Shown here: positions 27,950-35,655 of the stretch, in pieces | Numbering within the stretch: position 1 is the stretch's first letter | Layout of the letters: each line of letters starts with the position of its first letter | Assembly (NCBI RefSeq): GCF_015550595.1 | Contig: NZ_JADNBB010000010.1 | Span: forward strand, 62,001 to 126,000 | Direction of reading: 5' to 3' | From: Parabacteroides goldsteinii | GTDB lineage: Bacteria > Bacteroidota > Bacteroidia > Bacteroidales > Tannerellaceae | Length of the DNA stretch: 64,000 nt | Position numbers and translations under genes: made by a program | The notes under the pieces: model-generated | Database searches by the model: none | What the model saw: only the letters and a program-made list of their open reading frames with translations | What the model was told of the DNA's origin: nothing

Positions 27950-28510
27950 TTATTTAAATGTAAAATTATATTCCGCCTCACTCAATAGTGGGGCTTTTGT
28001 ATCTTTCTCTGATAAATTCACAGCATCTATATTTGTGATCCCCCAGTCTACACCAATCCCAGGATCGTTAAATCGCAGGCCTCTTTCATGGGTAGGCATA
28101 TAAGGATTATCGACCTTATAGGTAAAGATTGCTTCTTCGCTCAACACATGAAATCCATGTGCAAATCCTTGTGGAATAAAAAACTGGCGTTTGTTCTCTG
28201 CTGAAAGTTCCACAGCTACATACTTACCGAATGTCGGAGAACCGGCACGAAGATCGACAGCCACATCCAGTACTCGTCCTGTTATCACCCTTACCAGTTT
28301 CGATTGCGAATAAGGGGCCAGTTGGTAGTGTAAACCTCTAAGTACTCCCTTGGAAGAACAGGATTCATTGTCCTGTATAAAATTTATCTTACCAATGTGT
28401 TGTTCAAACTCAGCCTGCTTATAAGCTTCCATAAAATATCCCCTCGCATCATTAAACACTTTTGGTTCAATGATCCAGACACCGGGTATTTCCGTTTCTA
28501 TATAATTCAT
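27950..28510 (-). CDS. rfbC: dTDP-4-dehydrorhamnose 3,5-epimerase
   Basis: 186 residues, typical RmlC cupin. Conserved FNDARGYFMEAY, GVLRGLHYQ with catalytic His61, and IPQGFAHGF. It epimerises C3 and C5 of the rfbB product. First gene of the rfbC-rfbB pair. Confidence 0.95.
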   Translation of the reverse strand: MNYIETEIPGVWIIEPKVFNDARGYFMEAYKQAEFEQHIGKINFIQDNESCSSKGVLRGLHYQLAPYSQSKLVRVITGRVLDVAVDLRAGSPTFGKYVAVELSAENKRQFFIPQGFAHGFHVLSEEAIFTYKVDNPYMPTHERGLRFNDPGIGVDWGITNIDAVNLSEKDTKAPLLSEAEYNFTFK

Positions 28511-28667
28511 TCCTTTATATTTATACTAACAGGAGACAAAGTAACTTCTTTTTCCTTAGTTCTGCAACTATCAACGCCTGCAAAAAGAATGAAAAAGATT
28601 TGCATATTCCAAACATAATGCCTTTCTTTGCACTCGCAAAAACGATAATACGTCATTTGAGACAAAC

Positions 28668-28742
28668 GGTTCCTTGGATGAGTGGCTTAGTCAGCGGTCT
28701 GCAAAACCGTGTACGGCGGTTCGAATCCGCCAGGAACCTCCA
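28668..28742 (+). tRNA. tRNA-Cys (anticodon GCA), copy 1
   Basis: Complete cloverleaf: acceptor GGTTCCT/AGGAACC, discriminator T, encoded CCA. The anticodon stem is GCGGT/ACCGT with loop CTGCAAA giving GCA. The T-arm is GGCGGTTCGAATCCGCC. Confidence 0.95.
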
Positions 28743-28777
28743 AAGAGATACTTATCAATATTTGCAAAACAAAGTCC

Positions 28778-28852
28778 GGTTCCTTGGATGAGTGGCTTAG
28801 TCAGTGGTCTGCAAAACCATGTACGGCGGTTCGAATCCGCCAGGAACCTCCA
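28778..28852 (+). tRNA. tRNA-Cys (anticodon GCA), copy 2
   Basis: Same as copy 1 except for a compensatory pair in the anticodon stem (GTGGT/ACCAT). CCA is encoded. The 3' end (from 28834) is repeated at 32370, marking it as the attachment site of the island that follows. Confidence 0.95.
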
Positions 28853-28855
28853 ATA
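28834..28855 (+). repeat. Left attachment repeat (tRNA-Cys 3' end)
   Basis: 22 bp, from AATCCGCC through AACCTCCAATA, identical to 32370-32391. The copy here is part of an intact tRNA; the far copy is not. This is the arrangement left by tyrosine-integrase insertion at a tRNA 3' end. Confidence 0.75.
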
Positions 28856-28862
28856 GCAAGAA

Positions 28863-28901
28863 AGGATTAGAAAGAAAATTTCTAATCCTTCTGTTTTTTT
28901 T
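28863..28901 (+). terminator. Intrinsic terminator of the tRNA-Cys pair
   Basis: An 11-bp stem (AGGATTAGAAA with a 5-nt loop) followed by CTG and a run of T. A sister terminator with the same stem follows the displaced tRNA end at 32395-32430. Confidence 0.85.
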
Positions 28902-28960
28902 AAGTACTTACATCCTCTGTGATGGAAGGATTGGAAGAAGAAATTTCATAGTTTTCAGCT

Positions 28961-28985
28961 TTTGTTTTACAATTGTTTTACAGTA
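28961..28985 (+). repeat. Inner direct repeat, left copy
   Basis: 25 bp starting TTTGTTTTACAATTG and ending TTTTACAGTA, identical to 32288-32312. It contains GTTTTACA twice, 3 bp apart, and sits in the leader of the integrase remnant. Confidence 0.7.
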
Positions 28986-29003
28986 AAACAGCCCAGAATT
29001 GTA

Positions 29004-29243
29004 ATGAAAGCTACGATTTAGATTGAGTTGCGCAAGGATTATGCAACCAAAGAAGGCAAACAAATGGTTTGTCTGCGTTACACTGCTTATCGTCGTTCTA
29101 CTCTAATCAGTATGAACATAGCAGTTTACCCCAAACATTGGAACAAGGTATCGAATACGGTACGTGGTTCTGAACCTCGTTGTTATTACTACAACAAAGC
29201 CATCAGTGAAGTTTATCAGAAGGCAGACACGATAGATAGTTAG
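29004..29243 (+). pseudogene. Tyrosine-integrase N-terminal remnant
   Basis: From the ATG at 29004 the frame reads MKATI, a TAG at 29019-29021, then IELRKDYATKEGKQMVC and LNxxVxPKHW-like sequence (NIAVYPKHWNKVS). This is the arm-DNA-binding N-terminus of Bacteroidetes phage-type integrases. The frame ends after about 80 codons, so the core-binding and catalytic domains (R-H-R-H-Y) are absent. It has both a premature stop and a 3' truncation, so it is dead. Confidence 0.7.
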
Positions 29244-29341
29244 AACTAAATTTTATTTCTTATCTTCGTGGTTGCAAATATAGAAAGAATACAGTTGAAG
29301 CTAAACTATTTATTTAGCATTTAACTTTTAAATACAATCTT

Positions 29342-30004
29342 ATGGTTCATCTTGAAAGAATAAAAGAGTTGTGCGAAAAGAAAAACGTAACAATGAAACA
29401 GGCAGCCGTTGAACTGGGTATGACAGAGCAGAGTTTGCACAAAATCATCAAAGCGAACTCTACCAAGACAGACACGCTGCTAACTATGGCTCAATACTTT
29501 AATATAGAACCTGCCTATTTCTTCGATAACTACTCTGCCGATACCTCTAATTGTATTTCTATCAACAAGGAAGAGTTAGAAGGACTCATTAAAAAGGTAA
29601 TTGCCTATTCAATTCATGGCTTTGCGATGGTAAAGCTCGAATGGGATGCTGAAGAACAAATGTTTAATTCATACTTTGATGTACTAAAGAAACAGTATAG
29701 TCCTGATGCGTCAGATTTAAAATACATTTCTTCTCTATTGGAATCAGAGATTGAAGTTACTGATAAAACTACCTCTAAAGATGTCGCAAGATTATTAATG
29801 ACAAAAGACGAGTTCGACTTTACATCTACCTACTACTATGGCATCCGAAAGATGGAAGTACAGGAAGAATTACAGAAACTTATGTCTTTTTTGGATAAGC
29901 ACAATATTCCTGTTACTGATTCTATTAAGAAGGATATTGATGAACTGAAAGGCAGGGTTAAGCATTATGAGGCTAAGAGCATTATAGGGAACAATAAAAT
30001 CTAA
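29342..30004 (+). CDS. XRE-type HTH regulator
   Basis: 220 residues. Residues 5-60 are a Cro/C1 helix-turn-helix (NVTMKQAAVELGMTEQSLHKII, here split after residue 20 of the motif) with the usual ILxxLAxxFN-like MAQYFNIEPAYFF end. The rest is helical without a recognised domain. It is the first gene of a tight four-gene set (5-bp gap to the DUF3990 gene) and most likely represses or tunes that set. Confidence 0.8.
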   Translation: MVHLERIKELCEKKNVTMKQAAVELGMTEQSLHKIIKANSTKTDTLLTMAQYFNIEPAYFFDNYSADTSNCISINKEELEGLIKKVIAYSIHGFAMVKLEWDAEEQMFNSYFDVLKKQYSPDASDLKYISSLLESEIEVTDKTTSKDVARLLMTKDEFDFTSTYYYGIRKMEVQEELQKLMSFLDKHNIPVTDSIKKDIDELKGRVKHYEAKSIIGNNKI

Positions 30005-30009
30005 CCATT

Positions 30010-30480
30010 ATGACAATATATCACGGAGGATACCAATCTGTAGAAACTCCTCGAATAATAGAAGGAGAATTTGCCAAAGACTTCGGCAATGGTTTTTATT
30101 GTACAGAAATCAAGGAACAAGCTGCCCGATGGTCAAAACGCTATCCTACTCCTATAATCAGTACTTATGACTATAAAGAAAATCCAGCCTTAAAGGTTCT
30201 TTATTTTAAGGAAATGACAGAGGAATGGTTGGATTTTATCGTGAATTGTCGGAATGGCATAAAGCATGACTATGATATAGTTATTGGCGCAATGGCAGAC
30301 GACCAAATCTACAACTACATTTCCGACTATATAAATGGAGTATTGACAAAAGAACAATTTTGGGTACTGGCAAAATTCAAATATCCTACTCATCAGATTA
30401 ACTTTTGTACTCAGCAAGCGTTAGAGTGTTTAACTTTTAAAAGAAGCGAGGAGGTAAAGAATGAACGGACGGGAAGATAA
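30010..30480 (+). CDS. DUF3990 protein (ADP-ribosyltransferase-like, probable toxin or effector)
   Basis: 156 residues. The start MTIYHGGYQSVETP, followed by DFGNGFYCTEIKEQAARWSKR, is the DUF3990 signature. It resembles the H-Y-E type ADP-ribosyltransferase core (YHG; FGxGFYxT; QA). No experimental role is known to me for this family in Bacteroides. Its 3' end overlaps the next start by 20 bp, so the products are probably made together. An NAD-dependent modifying toxin with partner proteins is the working inference. Confidence 0.75.
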   Translation: MTIYHGGYQSVETPRIIEGEFAKDFGNGFYCTEIKEQAARWSKRYPTPIISTYDYKENPALKVLYFKEMTEEWLDFIVNCRNGIKHDYDIVIGAMADDQIYNYISDYINGVLTKEQFWVLAKFKYPTHQINFCTQQALECLTFKRSEEVKNERTGR

Positions 30481-30916
30481 AAAGCAAAACGACCTTTTCT
30501 TTGTTTGCAGCCTGATTGATTATATTGCCCGCCAAACAAAGAATGAACGCAAGGTTGTAGTCAATACTCTTGGTAAAGACGAACTGGAACATCTTTATGA
30601 CTTGGCAGATGTTTATCATAGTGAGAATATAGATAAGATAACACATGAGTTAATCAATAAACACTCTATTGAAACAGGATGTTTTGATAACGTAGCAGCT
30701 TGCCAATATCGGATTCCTACTCATTGGGATATGGGAAAAGTTTATCATAGATTGATTGCAGATATTTGTAATACCGATAACAAACCTGCAATTGATGTAC
30801 TGATTGAGGTGTACAATTCTTGGATTTCTGATAGCATAGATAACTATAACAGCAGTATGTATTATGAAAATCCGAGCTATTTGTTGGCATCTTATAAAGC
30901 TGGGCGACCGTTATGA
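30461..30916 (+). CDS. DUF3791-like protein, partner of DUF3990
   Basis: 151 residues, all-helical. LFFVCSLIDYIARQTKN and ELEHLYDLADVYHSENIDKI resemble the DUF3791 helical domain that commonly neighbours DUF3990 genes. The second half (residues 75-151; PTHWDMGKVYHRLIADI) is less familiar. Start overlaps DUF3990 by 20 bp; stop overlaps the next gene by 4 bp (ATGA). An antitoxin or adaptor role is inferred from the neighbourhood only. Confidence 0.65.
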   Translation: MNGREDKKQNDLFFVCSLIDYIARQTKNERKVVVNTLGKDELEHLYDLADVYHSENIDKITHELINKHSIETGCFDNVAACQYRIPTHWDMGKVYHRLIADICNTDNKPAIDVLIEVYNSWISDSIDNYNSSMYYENPSYLLASYKAGRPL

Positions 30917-31395
30917 TACAGATATTCAATGAAGTACAACAAAAGAAAGTGGATTTCATATTGAATCATCCTTTGGCAAAGTTGTCAGATTTACGTTCAC
31001 ATGAAATCCAAAAATTGGCTGTAGTGTGGAGTTATTATTCTGCTAAAATAGCAAGTAATGCCTATACTTATGTAGAGGTTGAAGCACTGCTTAAAGATGG
31101 TATTACTTCCGAAAAAAGATATGAGGATGCCAGTATATTAAAGTGCCTCTATAATATGTTTATCTCGAAAGTGGAATGTGTTTGTAAAAAGAAAAGGCAA
31201 GTGATAATTGACGGATGTATTTTATTAGGAGTGCATAAGGCTCTACAAGAAGCGGCTATATTAAATGATGCTAAAGTCTGCTACTACAAAGCATTGGAAA
31301 AGTCGCACACAGAGCATTTGACAGAAGACTTTCAGAAGCTGGTTGTTGAAGCGGAGATAACTGCCTTGCAGAAGTACTTGTCTATCATGGCTTAG
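30913..31395 (+). CDS. Unknown helical protein, fourth gene of the DUF3990 set
   Basis: 160 residues, soluble, helical, not recognised. It has LRSHEIQKLAVVWSYYSAKIASN and a short Cys/Lys cluster (ECVCKKKRQ). Coupled to the DUF3791 gene by a 4-bp ATGA overlap, so it belongs to the same functional set. Middle residues LKCLYNMFIS are typical of DUF3791-associated proteins only by loose resemblance. No function is proposed. Confidence 0.6.
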   Translation: MIQIFNEVQQKKVDFILNHPLAKLSDLRSHEIQKLAVVWSYYSAKIASNAYTYVEVEALLKDGITSEKRYEDASILKCLYNMFISKVECVCKKKRQVIIDGCILLGVHKALQEAAILNDAKVCYYKALEKSHTEHLTEDFQKLVVEAEITALQKYLSIMA

Positions 31396-31497
31396 GCTAG
31401 AATGAAATCTTAAAACATATGCAGTTGATGAACAAAGTATGCTAAGATAAAAGTTTGATGTTTTTTATAATATACTAATTCACATAATATAAGCAAA

Positions 31498-32100
31498 ATG
31501 AAAATATCTGTTATATTAGGTCATCCCTATGAGAATAGTTTTAATGCAGCTATTGCCCAAACTGCAATAGATACCCTTAAAAAAAGTGGTCATACAGTAA
31601 TGTTCCATGACTTGTGTAGTGAGAACTTTAACCCTGTAATAACTAGCAAGGAGTTGGTTAGTGACAAAGCCGATGATATTTTATTGGAATTGCACCAACG
31701 AGAAATAAGAGAAGCGGATGGGATAATAATAGTGCACCCAAATTGGTGGGGACAACCACCTGCTATTTTGAAAGGTTGGGTTGATAGAGTTTTACGTGAA
31801 AATGTGGCATATACATTTCCAGTTGGAGATAATGGTGGAGGATTGCCAATTGGCTTATTGAAAGCAAAGACAGGTATTGTTTTTAACACATCTAATACTC
31901 CTGAAAAAAGAGAGAATGAAGTGTTTAGTGACCCTTTGCAGCGTATTTGGAAAGACTGTATTTTTGATTTTTGCGGGGTTACCACATTTGACCGTATTAT
32001 GTTCCGTATCATAGCAGACAGTTCGCTTGAACAGCGTAAAATATGGCTCAAGGAAGTTGGGCAGATGGTAAATAAGTATTTTCCAAGCACAAACTTGTAA
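31498..32100 (+). CDS. NAD(P)H-dependent flavodoxin-fold oxidoreductase (KefF/YheR-like)
   Basis: 200 residues. The start MKISVILGHPYENSFNAAIA is the FMN-binding first loop of the Flavodoxin_2 family. IIIVHPNWWGQPPAILKGWVDRV is the conserved second FMN-contact segment, and GLLKAKTGIVFNTSNTP the third. These are quinone/NAD(P)H oxidoreductases. It is 102 bp after the DUF3990 set and is probably transcribed separately. It lacks obvious link to the rest of the island. Confidence 0.85.
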   Translation: MKISVILGHPYENSFNAAIAQTAIDTLKKSGHTVMFHDLCSENFNPVITSKELVSDKADDILLELHQREIREADGIIIVHPNWWGQPPAILKGWVDRVLRENVAYTFPVGDNGGGLPIGLLKAKTGIVFNTSNTPEKRENEVFSDPLQRIWKDCIFDFCGVTTFDRIMFRIIADSSLEQRKIWLKEVGQMVNKYFPSTNL

Positions 32101-32226
32101 GATTTTGAAGGGATTTTCTAATGCAGATTGTTGAAGCGAAGTTAGCTGTTTAACAGAAACATTTGTTTATCATGGTTTAGAGGCACTCTTAAAGAAGAAA
32201 TAGAATAAATCTTTCCATTTTTTTTC

Positions 32227-32257
32227 TTTGCAAATTAAAATTATCAGTTTATCTTTG
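32227..32257 (+). promoter_or_regulatory. Orphan consensus promoter at the island right end
   Basis: TTTG (32227-32230), 19-bp spacer, TATCTTTG (32250-32257): an exact match to the Bacteroidetes consensus. It is followed 30 bp later by the inner direct repeat, as an integrase promoter would be, but the gene is missing. Confidence 0.55.
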
Positions 32258-32287
32258 TGACTATTAATAAACGATTTAAACAGAATA

Positions 32288-32312
32288 TTTGTTTTACAAT
32301 TGTTTTACAGTA
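32288..32312 (+). repeat. Inner direct repeat, right copy
   Basis: Identical 25 bp to 28961-28985. Confidence 0.7.
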
Positions 32313-32369
32313 GTGAAGCCAAGAGAGCTCTAATCAATTGGAAATAAAGAGATTATATTGGTGGTTTAA

Positions 32370-32430
32370 AATCCGCCAGGAACCTCCAATAAAAAAGGAT
32401 TAGAAACTGTTTTCTAATCCTTTTGTTTTT
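32370..32430 (+). repeat. Right attachment repeat (tRNA-Cys remnant) with terminator
   Basis: 32370-32391 repeats the tRNA-Cys end exactly. The T-arm before it is mutated (GGTGGTTTAAAATCC instead of GGCGGTTCGAATCC). A 12-bp stem (AAGGATTAGAAA) and TTGTTTTT follow at 32395-32430, matching the terminator after the intact tRNA. It could instead be the tail of a lost third tRNA-Cys gene. Confidence 0.65.
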
Positions 32431-32658
32431 ATAAACACTTACAACTTATATCACTTATTTCAGTCTATTCCAACCTACTTTAAAGATATTTACATATCTG
32501 CTTAAACTTAATATTTAAGGCACATCCCCTGTCACTGTATATTGCAAATAGATATTTCCGCATCCTACAAACTGTTTATTAATGACCGAACCGGCTCCAA
32601 TTTGTATGGGATGATTTAGACAAAGTTGATTTATATTGTATGCGTTCTATACTAATTA

Positions 32659-33540
32659 TTATTTATTAAAATTATAGGAAGAAGCAATATTCCACCAAAC
32701 ATAACCTCCGGCAAATAGGACACCGAAAATTATCCAGATTCTTATAGATGAAGACTTATTATATTCCTTATTTTCAGAGAAAGCGGACTGGTTTGTTTGT
32801 TGATGGGTTATTTCCAATAATGAATTATTCGTATAACTGACCGTGTCAATCATGTTACGATGTTTGTTGCCTTGTAGTAAAGTCATTTCTGTAGGATATT
32901 GATGGCCGATGCTGTCGGGTGGCGAAAAGAGCATTCGGGTTATATTCCAGTTTATGGAATCTACGGTAAATATTTTATGGTTCAAGAGGGACGAGCCTTT
33001 ACCGGAGACAATCAAAGAGTCAGCGCGGAAAGTATATTCTTCCCTTGCACTATTCCGCCGTATCCGGCAAGAGGGTAATAGAAATATCAGACACATTATA
33101 TATAATAACACCTGCATCCTGTTGCATCCCTTCTTTTTTAAAGAAAGATGAAGGAACCGGCGTTTTTTGTATAAGATAGCCTGATCGAAAACTAATCCTG
33201 ATTTTATCAGCAAATTGAGTAAATAACCCGGCCCTTTTGGGATATAACAATCGGCAGCCTCCCCTTTCCGGTGCTGACTGGCAGCGATGCCACCGGCCAA
33301 ACGGTTTACGGTTTCGTTGCGGTAACCGCTCAGGATAGCGATCGGGGCATTGTATACTTGCCTCAACGGTTCCAGCAGATGGAGAGCCAGGTAACCGAGA
33401 GCATGAAGCGCCGCAGGCGGAGGCTCATTATCTAGTCCGTTCTCTACAGCGATACGGCTGTAACTCATTTCTTCTTTGCTGAAATGTTCGCTCAACATGG
33501 CTTTGTGTGTTGTAATCGTCTTGTGTGTCGTGTCAGTCAT
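32659..33540 (-). CDS. M15-family peptidoglycan peptidase with a C-terminal lipoprotein-like part
   Basis: 293 residues. Residues 14-135 form a peptidase M15A-like domain, with SGYRNETVNRL, SQHRKGEAADCYI (zinc His and Asp) and FLHLSL (zinc His); it cleaves peptide cross-links in peptidoglycan. From residue 142 the same frame continues as MQVLLYIMCLIFLLPSC, an apparent lipoprotein signal peptide with lipobox. A 120-residue domain and a C-terminal membrane helix (IWIIFGVLFAGGYVWWNIA) follow. Either two genes have fused, or the second is made from the internal ATG. Overlaps the small membrane-protein gene by 8 bp. Confidence 0.8.
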   Translation of the reverse strand: MTDTTHKTITTHKAMLSEHFSKEEMSYSRIAVENGLDNEPPPAALHALGYLALHLLEPLRQVYNAPIAILSGYRNETVNRLAGGIAASQHRKGEAADCYIPKGPGYLLNLLIKSGLVFDQAILYKKRRFLHLSLKKKGCNRMQVLLYIMCLIFLLPSCRIRRNSAREEYTFRADSLIVSGKGSSLLNHKIFTVDSINWNITRMLFSPPDSIGHQYPTEMTLLQGNKHRNMIDTVSYTNNSLLEITHQQTNQSAFSENKEYNKSSSIRIWIIFGVLFAGGYVWWNIASSYNFNK

Positions 33541-33739
33541 GATTGTTCATTTTAAATTTATATGTATAATCCACTCCGAAAAGTGCTCCGGCAAACGTGC
33601 TGATCTCCCCGAAAGCCACCAGCACACTACTGTCTATCAATCCGTCAGGGTCTACCCAGAAACCGCTGAAGAGAAGAACAATCCCGCTCAATGTGAGCAG
33701 GACTGCAATAATCAACTGAACCGTTACCCGTTTCATCAT
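33533..33739 (-). CDS. Small membrane protein (two helices, holin-like)
   Basis: 68 residues. Two hydrophobic helices (MKRVTVQLIIAVLLTLSGIV; VLVAFGEISTFAGALFGVDY) with a short loop. It stands directly before the M15 peptidase and overlaps it, the arrangement of holin-endolysin cassettes. A holin role is inferred from position only. Confidence 0.7.
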   Translation of the reverse strand: MMKRVTVQLIIAVLLTLSGIVLLFSGFWVDPDGLIDSSVLVAFGEISTFAGALFGVDYTYKFKMNNHD

Positions 33740-33763
33740 TCCCTGTCTATTTCACCTGTCAAC

Positions 33764-34207
33764 TTACTCGATTACCGGTCTGTCGTCCTCATTCTCCTTA
33801 TTTTCTTCCTCCTTCTTCTCCGTCAGGCGTTCAAAACTAGTCTGGCTCTTGATCGTCCGGAGCGCCTTCCCCGGATAGAACCTCACACGGGGTTCCTTTA
33901 TCAGATTCGTATCGAATTTAGTGGCTTCGGCCACCCCCACCGAGCCTAGCGTAAAACGGAAAGTACCCAACTCCCCTACCGCTACACGGCGGCCATGCTG
34001 TAGATGGCGCACCAGTACTACATTCACACGATCCAGTACCGCCTTTACTCCGGCGCTTCCCACACCGCTGCTGTCTGCCACTTCCTCTACAAATTCTTCA
34101 AACGGGACATAATCGCCCGACACAATCTGTGCATAAATCTTTTCCGGAGTTTCTTCCTTGTCATTCCCCAAATTTCTTTTTGATACCAATTTAAACTTTA
34201 CACCCAT
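33764..34207 (-). CDS. HU-like DNA-binding protein with acidic tail
   Basis: 147 residues. A divergent HU fold: an N-terminal helical segment (ETPEKIYAQIVSGDYVPFEEF), then GRRVAVGELGTFRFTLGS (the beta-strand hairpin start seen in HU/IHF) and RVRFYPGKALR. A Glu/Lys-rich, disordered tail follows from residue 128. This variant type is common in Bacteroidetes near cell-wall amidase genes. Nucleoid-like DNA binding is expected. Confidence 0.8.
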   Translation of the reverse strand: MGVKFKLVSKRNLGNDKEETPEKIYAQIVSGDYVPFEEFVEEVADSSGVGSAGVKAVLDRVNVVLVRHLQHGRRVAVGELGTFRFTLGSVGVAEATKFDTNLIKEPRVRFYPGKALRTIKSQTSFERLTEKKEEENKENEDDRPVIE

Positions 34208-34406
34208 AATAATTAATGTTTAGTAGTTAATAATCAAACTGCCGTTAGTCAGGCACAAAACAAAGATAATAGGATAGAAAAATGGAATGTTCCGAAATAT
34301 GCAACCCGGAAAGGTCAGTAAGACAGGTAGCCTGTATACGGGCAGGTAGTAACGAAATACCCACAGCATATTTCGGAAGGTTAGAAAGTTGTTCTTTTAT
34401 GTTTTG

Positions 34407-34898
34407 TTAATCATCACAAGGTTGTTCTGGCTCATTTCCATGCCTGATACGTTCGAGTAAATGCCAGAAGTCTTCTTCCAGCAACTTATTCTCACGGAGC
34501 TGTTTACTGAAATACTTCACACTGTAATCCTCTTTGAAAGCCAGCATAAAAACAAAAGCCAGATGCGGAAACGAAGGCGTATACCCATCCTCCTGCTTCC
34601 CTTCAAGCAAGGTGATCACCTGTTGAAGCAATTTCGGATCCAGCAACTCGAAACGAAGAGAGCCCATCACAGTAGAATGCAACAGGTAATCCAATGTCAT
34701 TTGCCAGTTATGAGTAAACAAATGAGTAACAAAGAGACGGTAACGATCGGACATGATCCTCCAATCAAAAAAGGCAGCATGTAAGGCTGCCTGATAGTAG
34801 AAGGTTTGTTCTTCTTCGGAGAGTTCCTTCAATTTAATTTTAAACAATCTGACAGATGGCGTGTCTGTCCCGAACAATTTTTTCAGTTCTTCATACAT
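34407..34898 (-). CDS. Unknown helical protein between two HU genes
   Basis: 163 residues, soluble, helical, rich in Leu, Phe and aromatic residues; no domain recognised. LKELSEEEQTFYYQAALHAAFFDWRIMS (28 residues, split here as two overlapping helices at 28-55) is its most striking segment. It lies in the same direction as the flanking HU-like genes with gaps of 62 and 199 bp. No function is assigned. Confidence 0.6.
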   Translation of the reverse strand: MYEELKKLFGTDTPSVRLFKIKLKELSEEEQTFYYQAALHAAFFDWRIMSDRYRLFVTHLFTHNWQMTLDYLLHSTVMGSLRFELLDPKLLQQVITLLEGKQEDGYTPSFPHLAFVFMLAFKEDYSVKYFSKQLRENKLLEEDFWHLLERIRHGNEPEQPCDD

Positions 34899-34960
34899 AC
34901 TGCATTCCGGAAGGGGGAATAGTTTGTCCCTCCCGGAGCGCAGTATTTACCCTTTCGGGA

Positions 34961-35320
34961 TTAACTGTCTTTTTCATTTAATGCGCTCAGCAAAAACTTT
35001 CCGGGTTTGAACTTCACGCTTTTGCGTGCATGGATCAGACATTCGTTGCCGGTTCGCGGATTACGGCCCGGACGAGCAGATTGTTTCCACAAGGTAAAAG
35101 TACCGAACCCCTGCAGCATAATCCCGCTATCATCCTTTAACAACGTTTCTCCCACTACTTCCTGAAGGCTGTTGACAAATTCCCTTACTTTATACTGCGG
35201 AGTATTCATCCGTTTTGCCAGTATTTCCACTAATTCCGGATAACGTAGCAAGGCTCTGGAAATATCCTGTCCGGCATTACTCAATGAGAAGAAGATATCT
35301 TTATTCATCGAAGAAGGCAT
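34961..35320 (-). CDS. HU/IHF-family DNA-binding protein
   Basis: 119 residues. Helices (SRALLRYPELVEILAKRMN) precede the HU signature GFGTFTLWKQSARPGRNPRTG, and the C-terminal ARKSVKFKPGKFLLSAL closes the DNA-binding arm. It bends or wraps DNA as a dimer. Together with the HU-like protein 0.8 kb away it forms the 5' part of a minus-strand set ending in the M15 peptidase. Confidence 0.88.
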   Translation of the reverse strand: MPSSMNKDIFFSLSNAGQDISRALLRYPELVEILAKRMNTPQYKVREFVNSLQEVVGETLLKDDSGIMLQGFGTFTLWKQSARPGRNPRTGNECLIHARKSVKFKPGKFLLSALNEKDS

Positions 35321-35491
35321 CGACTGCCGGATCAGGGTTACATGTACCTGGTCCGGCGCTTTCTTGTCGCGGTTGAAACAAGATGCTTGAAAGAAGAATT
35401 AGAGAAAAGCAAGGTAATTGATTGGTTAATAGAAATGTATGTCTTTTAGTGTCTTTGGATACCGAGTAGCGAAATAGCAGGAAAAAGCGGA

Positions 35492-35525
35492 TTAGAGCAG
35501 GCTTTCCGTTTCTAAACCGTTACCC
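35492..35525 (-). pseudogene. Displaced 3' end of the interrupted small secreted-protein gene
   Basis: The minus strand reads G-N-G-L-E-T-E-S-L-L-stop. At the other end of the element the gene body runs G-N-D-I-E-T-S-E-L-H-stop, so the two ends match in frame and in residues at the attachment core. Before insertion the gene would have ended ETESLL. Confidence 0.65.
35507..35525 (+). repeat. Left attachment core (attL) of the mobilizable element
   Basis: CGTTTCTAAACCGTTACCC; the right copy at 45801-45819 is CGTTTCTATATCGTTACCC. 16 of 19 bases agree and the differences sit together in the middle, as expected for the coupling (overlap) sequence of tyrosine-recombinase conjugative elements. Confidence 0.7.
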
Positions 35526-35655
35526 GTTCCAATAGACGAAAAGCAGAGCAAAACAATGACGTTAAACGTCTGGTTATAACGTTGTCTGTCTGTGGTTTGC
35601 ATTGTTCAGATAACTCATATTGAAAGTAATTTTACGAACTTAAAATGTGAGCGTT

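Larger units (their letters stand above)
28855..32370. mobile_element. Small degenerate genomic island inserted at tRNA-Cys
   Basis: About 3.5 kb between two copies of the tRNA-Cys 3' end. Inner 25-bp direct repeats (28961-28985 and 32288-32312; each holds two GTTTTACA units) lie near both ends like integrase arm sites. Contents: a broken integrase start, an XRE regulator, DUF3990 and DUF3791 genes, an unknown gene, and an oxidoreductase. Without an intact integrase it is probably no longer self-mobile. Confidence 0.65.
32101..32658. other. Gene-free right end of the tRNA-Cys island
   Basis: No gene. It holds, in order, a plus-strand consensus promoter (32227-32257) with no gene after it, the inner direct repeat (32288-32312), the degenerate tRNA-Cys T-arm and acceptor end (about 32359-32389), and a terminator (32395-32430). 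From about 32431 to 32658 nothing further is recognised. Confidence 0.6.
35321..35655. other. Gene-free left boundary of the mobilizable element
   Basis: No gene. It holds the displaced 3' end of a small chromosomal gene (35492-35525, minus strand), which overlaps the left attachment repeat. About 130 bp of leader then precede the first integrase, with an imperfect ACGTTAAACGTCTGGTTATAACGTT-type repeated ACGTT motif. Confidence 0.55.

Noticed and set aside
28511-28667. Gap between rfbC and tRNA-Cys searched for a promoter or small gene
   Set aside because: No exact TTTG/TAnnTTTG pair, no open frame above 30 codons with supporting features, and no stem was found.
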